The position numbers and the translations under genes were made by a program. The notes below the pieces were generated by a model. It searched no databases and was not told where the DNA came from. It saw only the letters and a list, made by a program, of their open reading frames with translations. Below, one piece after another: positions 60,757 through 64,000 of a stretch of DNA of 64,000 nt. Every line of letters begins with the position of its first letter. Positions within the stretch are counted from its first letter, which is position 1. The DNA lies in NCBI RefSeq assembly GCF_016950255.1, contig NZ_JACGFN010000001.1, positions 310,001 through 374,000 on the forward strand. The letters are read 5' to 3'. This DNA comes from Pectobacterium brasiliense (GTDB lineage Bacteria; Pseudomonadota; Gammaproteobacteria; Enterobacterales; Enterobacteriaceae).

Positions 60757-60779
60757 GTAACGTTATAATATAACAAACA
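60757..60779. promoter_or_regulatory. Zur operator between znuC and znuA
   Basis: The core CGTTATAATATAACA at 60761-60775 matches the Zur consensus TGTTATANTATAACA in all but the first base. It sits between the divergent znuC and znuA genes, 24 bp before znuC and about 30 bp before znuA, so it should control both. Confidence 0.9.
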
Positions 60780-60809
60780 ACACCATAAAAATCGATGGGA
60801 TCGACTTTC

Positions 60810-61811
60810 ATGCAGCAATCTATTCAGCAAAAAAAATGGTTAAAAAGTGTGTTTGTTGCCAGCGCGCTACTCGCAAGCGGGATGTCAATCAGCGCGGCAT
60901 CCGCTGCGGTCATTACGTCAATTCGTCCTTTGGGATTCATTGCGTCGGCTATTGCCGATGGCGTGACGCCAACTGAGGTTTTGTTACCTGATGGTGCGTC
61001 GCCTCACGATTATGCCTTGCGCCCGTCTGATGTCCAGCGTTTACAGTCCGCAGAATTGGTGATTTGGGTGGGGCCGGAAATGGAAGCCTTTCTCGGAAAG
61101 CCGTTAGCGAAAGTTTCGCCTGAAAAGCAGATTACGCTTTCTGCGCTGCCAGCGATTAAATCTGAGCTGGAAAAAGAAGCCGGACACGATCATGAGGATG
61201 ACCATGAACAGGCGCATGATGACCATGGAAAGGGGCACGATCATAGCCATGCCGCCCATGATGACGGCGACGATGGCCACCATCATGGTGAGTACAATAT
61301 GCACATTTGGCTGTCGCCGGAGATGACAAAACAGGCGGCAATTGCCATTCATGCAAAATTATTGGAACTTATGCCTCAGAATAAGGACAAACTAGACGCG
61401 AATCTGCTTTATTTCACGGATAAAATCGGGCAAGCAGATGAAAAAATTGTTAAGATGCTAGCGCCTGTGCAGGGTAAAGGGTATTTCGTGTTCCATGATG
61501 CCTATGGTTATTTTGAGAAACACTATGGGTTAAGCCCCCTGGGTCACTTCACGGTGAACCCCGAAATCCAACCCGGAGCACAGCGTTTACATCAAATACG
61601 AACACAGTTGGTTGAGCACAAAGCCGTATGCGTTTTTGCTGAACCACAATTCAGGCCAGCCGTTATTAATGCTGTTGCCAAGGGAACTGACGTGCGCTCG
61701 GGTGTACTCGATCCATTGGGAAGCAATATTGCACTGGGTAGAGATAGCTATGCCGATTTCTTGTTGCAGCTATCGAACCAGTATGTGAGCTGTCTGGAGG
61801 AAAAATCATGA
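60810..61811 (+). CDS. znuA: ZnuA, periplasmic zinc-binding protein
   Basis: ZnuA captures zinc in the periplasm and delivers it to ZnuBC. ATG 60810 (GGGA nine nt upstream) gives 333 residues; ATG 60795 would add five residues. The signal peptide runs to ISAASA. A histidine- and acid-rich loop near residues 122-160 ([20 protein letters not shown] and more) is the zinc-acquiring loop seen in the family. Metal ligands are expected in [20 protein letters not shown] and [10 protein letters not shown]. The gene is divergent from znuCB, with the Zur box between. mepM begins 12 nt after its stop. Confidence 0.95.
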   Translation: MQQSIQQKKWLKSVFVASALLASGMSISAASAAVITSIRPLGFIASAIADGVTPTEVLLPDGASPHDYALRPSDVQRLQSAELVIWVGPEMEAFLGKPLAKVSPEKQITLSALPAIKSELEKEAGHDHEDDHEQAHDDHGKGHDHSHAAHDDGDDGHHHGEYNMHIWLSPEMTKQAAIAIHAKLLELMPQNKDKLDANLLYFTDKIGQADEKIVKMLAPVQGKGYFVFHDAYGYFEKHYGLSPLGHFTVNPEIQPGAQRLHQIRTQLVEHKAVCVFAEPQFRPAVINAVAKGTDVRSGVLDPLGSNIALGRDSYADFLLQLSNQYVSCLEEKS

Positions 61812-61823
61812 GGATACGAATAA

Positions 61824-63146
61824 GTGCAGCAGATAGTCCGAACTATCGCTCTGGCGTATAACAGCTTACCTCGGCCCCATCGCGTCATGCTGGGGTCGCT
61901 TACCGTTGTAACATTGGCCGTTGCCGTTTGGCGGCCTTTTGTTTATCCCCACGTCGATGATGCCCCTGTCATTGTGAAAGATATCGATCTGGAAACCAGC
62001 CAACTACGTACGCTGACGCCTGAAGCCAGTGAACCGATAGACCAACCCTCGCCGGATGACGAAATTCCACAAGATGAGCTGGATGATAAGGTTGCCGATG
62101 AAGGCGGCGTACATGAGTACGTGGTCTCTACGGGCGATACCTTAAGCAGCATCTTGACGCAGTACGGCATTGATATCGCGGATGTCACCCAGCTCGCCGA
62201 GCAGAATAAAGATTTGCGGAACCTGAAGATCGGTCAGCAAATTTCATGGGTTTTGGCAGAAAACGGTGACCTGCAAAGTTTGACCTGGCAGATGTCCCGC
62301 CGTGAAACACGCATTTATGAGCGCGTGGGTAACGATTTTAAAGAGCGCATTGAGACGCTGAAAGGCGAGTGGCGCAATAGCGTTCTGAATGGCCGAGTCA
62401 GTGGTAGCTTCGTTAGCAGTGCAAAAAACGCCGGTTTGACCAGCACAGAAGTACGGGACGTGATCAAAGCGCTGCAATGGCAGCTGGATTTCCGTAAATT
62501 ACGCAAAGACGACACCTTCTCTGTATTGATGTCCCGCGAAATGCTCGATGGTAAAAGTGAGCAGAGCGAACTGGTCGGCGTCCGTCTGAATACCGGTGGC
62601 AAAGATTATTACGCGATTCGTGCAGAAGACGGTAAATTCTACGATCGTGAAGGTTCCGGTTTGACGCGTGGCTTTATGCGTTTCCCAACCATGAAACAAT
62701 TCCGTATTTCCTCCAACTTTAATCCACGTCGTCTGAACCCGGTAACAGGGCGCGTCGCACCGCATAAAGGTGTCGATTTTGCCATGCCGGTCGGTTCACC
62801 GGTTCTTGCCGTGGGGGATGGGGAAGTCGTGATTGCGAAACGCAGCGGTGCAGCAGGAAACTATGTTGCCATCCGTCATGGTCGTCAGTACACCACGCGC
62901 TACATGCATATGCATCGTATCCTGGTGAAACCGGGACAGAAAGTGAAACGTGGCGATCGCATCGGGTTATCCGGTAACACGGGTCGTTCTACCGGCCCGC
63001 ACCTGCATTACGAATTCTGGATCAACCAGCAGGCAGTAAACCCGTTAACGGCTAAACTGCCACGCTCTGAAGGGCTGGCGGGTAAAGAGCGTCGTGATTA
63101 TCTGGCGCAGGTGAAAGAGGTCGTACCGCAGCTTAAGTTTGATTAA
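61824..63146 (+). CDS. mepM: MepM (YebA), murein DD-endopeptidase of the M23 family
   Basis: MepM cleaves D-Ala-mDAP (4-3) cross-links in peptidoglycan and is one of the space-making hydrolases needed for growth. The start is GTG at 61824, giving MQQIVRTIALAYNSLPRPHRV and 440 residues, the E. coli length. A membrane anchor lies near 20-40 (VMLGSLTVVTLAVAVW). A LysM domain spans about 95-140 (HEYVVSTGDTLSSILTQYGI). The M23 domain has HKGVDFAMP, with the zinc ligands His and Asp, and HLHYEFW. The zinc dependence fits its position directly after znuA, as in E. coli. Confidence 0.96.
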   Translation: MQQIVRTIALAYNSLPRPHRVMLGSLTVVTLAVAVWRPFVYPHVDDAPVIVKDIDLETSQLRTLTPEASEPIDQPSPDDEIPQDELDDKVADEGGVHEYVVSTGDTLSSILTQYGIDIADVTQLAEQNKDLRNLKIGQQISWVLAENGDLQSLTWQMSRRETRIYERVGNDFKERIETLKGEWRNSVLNGRVSGSFVSSAKNAGLTSTEVRDVIKALQWQLDFRKLRKDDTFSVLMSREMLDGKSEQSELVGVRLNTGGKDYYAIRAEDGKFYDREGSGLTRGFMRFPTMKQFRISSNFNPRRLNPVTGRVAPHKGVDFAMPVGSPVLAVGDGEVVIAKRSGAAGNYVAIRHGRQYTTRYMHMHRILVKPGQKVKRGDRIGLSGNTGRSTGPHLHYEFWINQQAVNPLTAKLPRSEGLAGKERRDYLAQVKEVVPQLKFD

Positions 63147-63164
63147 TTCTACTGACTGCATGTT

Positions 63165-63193
63165 ATGCCGGTGGCTTGCTGCCGGCATTTTCA
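63165..63193 (+). terminator. probable mepM terminator
   Basis: ATGCCGG (63165-63171) pairs with CCGGCAT (63182-63188), followed by TTTCATTT, 20 bp after the mepM stop. Confidence 0.75.
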
Positions 63194-63333
63194 TTTATAG
63201 AACATTTGATAAAACACAGATTCCTGATTTTTTATTATCGAGCAAACGTGTTTTTGCGTAACTGTCGTCGGTGTTGCTAAACGCCGAGCGGCAATTATGA
63301 TTATGTTTATTGATTGATCTGAAGAGTTTAGGC

Positions 63334-64000
63334 ATGGAAAAAGAAAAAAAATCGAACGCTGAATTTGTTCCTCAGTTTCAACGCGCCTTTTTTCATCCGC
63401 GCTATTGGGGCGTTTGGTTAGGCGTTGGTGTGATGGCGCTTGCTGCCTATGTTCCCGCGCGATTAAGAAATCCGGTACTGGGTGGATTGGGGCGTTTTGT
63501 TGGGAGAATATCCAAAGGCGCACGCCGCCGTGCCCGCATTAATCTGCTGTATTGCATGCCGGAATTAACGGAAGCACAGCGCGAAGCTATCATCGATGAC
63601 ATGTTTGCGACGGCTCCTCAGTCGATGATCATGATGGTGGAAGTGGGAATTCGTAATCCGAAGAAAATCGAAAAATACGTTCGCTGGCATGGCGAAGACA
63701 TCCTGGAACGTATTAAAGAACAAGAAAAGAACGTGATTTTTCTGGTTCCGCACGGTTGGGGTGTTGATATCCCTGCGATGCTGCTGACCTCACGCGGCCA
63801 ACGTATGGCGGCCATGTTCCACAACCAGAAGAATGCGCTGGTGGACTACTGGTGGAATCGGTTACGTCGTCGTTTTGGTGGCCGCATCCATGCTCGTAAT
63901 GATGGTATTAAACCGTTTATCAGCTCCGTGCGCTCTGGGTGTTGGGGCTATTATCTGCCCGATCAGGATCACGGCGCGGAGCACAGCGAATTCGTTGATT
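63334..64000 (+). CDS. lpxM: LpxM (MsbB), lipid A myristoyltransferase (5' part, cut by window end)
   Basis: LpxM is the inner-membrane late acyltransferase that adds the last secondary acyl chain to lipid A. The 222 residues visible start MEKEKKSNAEFVPQFQRAFFHPRYWGVW. A membrane anchor follows near 28-46 (VWLGVGVMALAAYVPARL). The acyltransferase HX4D motif is HGWGVD at residues 140-145. MFHNQKNALVDYWWNRLRRRFGG and RNDGIKPFI match E. coli LpxM. About 100 further residues should lie beyond the window. It is the usual neighbour of mepM and the frame is intact as far as it can be seen. Confidence 0.95.
   Translation, partial: MEKEKKSNAEFVPQFQRAFFHPRYWGVWLGVGVMALAAYVPARLRNPVLGGLGRFVGRISKGARRRARINLLYCMPELTEAQREAIIDDMFATAPQSMIMMVEVGIRNPKKIEKYVRWHGEDILERIKEQEKNVIFLVPHGWGVDIPAMLLTSRGQRMAAMFHNQKNALVDYWWNRLRRRFGGRIHARNDGIKPFISSVRSGCWGYYLPDQDHGAEHSEFVD

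Noticed and set aside
61183..61305. His/Asp repeat in znuA considered as a tandem-repeat expansion or recombination hotspot
   Set aside because: It is the normal zinc-binding loop of ZnuA proteins, in frame and without exact nucleotide repeats of note.

Overview
The window is chromosomal DNA of a gamma-proteobacterium of the order Enterobacterales. Nearly every protein can be placed beside a named Escherichia coli orthologue of almost the same length, in E. coli-like order. The repeats, the extra chemoreceptor, the HDOD/EAL protein and the PTS/porin cluster are not at these positions in E. coli, and together with the protein sequences they suggest a soft-rot genus such as Pectobacterium or a close relative. 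The genus is inference from memory. No phage, IS transposase, CRISPR array, plasmid functions or toxin islands were found.

Layout. (1) 1-28.6 kb is a conserved block: mukE (end), mukB, ldtD, mepK, gloC, aspC, an OmpF-type porin, asnS, pncB, pepN, pyrD, zapC, ycbX, rlmKL, uup, pqiABC, rmf. It covers chromosome condensation, peptidoglycan remodelling, outer-membrane permeability and lipid transport, translation and nucleotide synthesis. (2) 29-31 kb is a seam: a methyl-accepting chemotaxis protein, a duplicated terminator repeat and tRNA-Ser(GGA). (3) 31.2-39.7 kb matches the E. coli ycdX-to-murJ area: ycdX, ycdY, yceB, grxB, mdtH, rimJ, yceH, mviM, murJ. (4) 39.8-54.3 kb matches the E. coli argS-to-ruvB area: argS, yecM, cutC, cmoB, cmoA, yecN, yecE, an HDOD/EAL regulator, aspS, nudB, yebC, ruvC, ruvA, ruvB. 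(5) 54.4-59.2 kb is the only clear accessory insertion: a LamB-type sugar porin, PTS IIA and IIC of the lactose/cellobiose family, and a divergent LacI-type repressor, placed between ruvB and znuB. (6) 59.2-64 kb: znuB, znuC, znuA, mepM and the first two thirds of lpxM.

Regulation readable from the DNA includes a Zur-type operator between znuC and znuA, a LexA-type SOS box ahead of ruvAB, a LacI-family palindrome between the PTS operon and its repressor, an OmpF-type leader, a near-consensus promoter for the serine tRNA, and many clear intrinsic terminators. The pyrD upstream region holds a PurR-like box, nested inverted repeats and a 176-bp element with imperfect terminal inverted repeats that looks like a small non-autonomous mobile element.

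No strikingly new multi-gene system is evident. The points most worth a second look are the PTS cluster without its own IIB or glycosidase, the pyrD-leader element, the repeat and tRNA-like relic beside tRNA-Ser, a 39-residue putative membrane protein between argS and yecM, the partly degenerate HDOD/EAL protein, and a histidine-rich N-terminus on PqiA.
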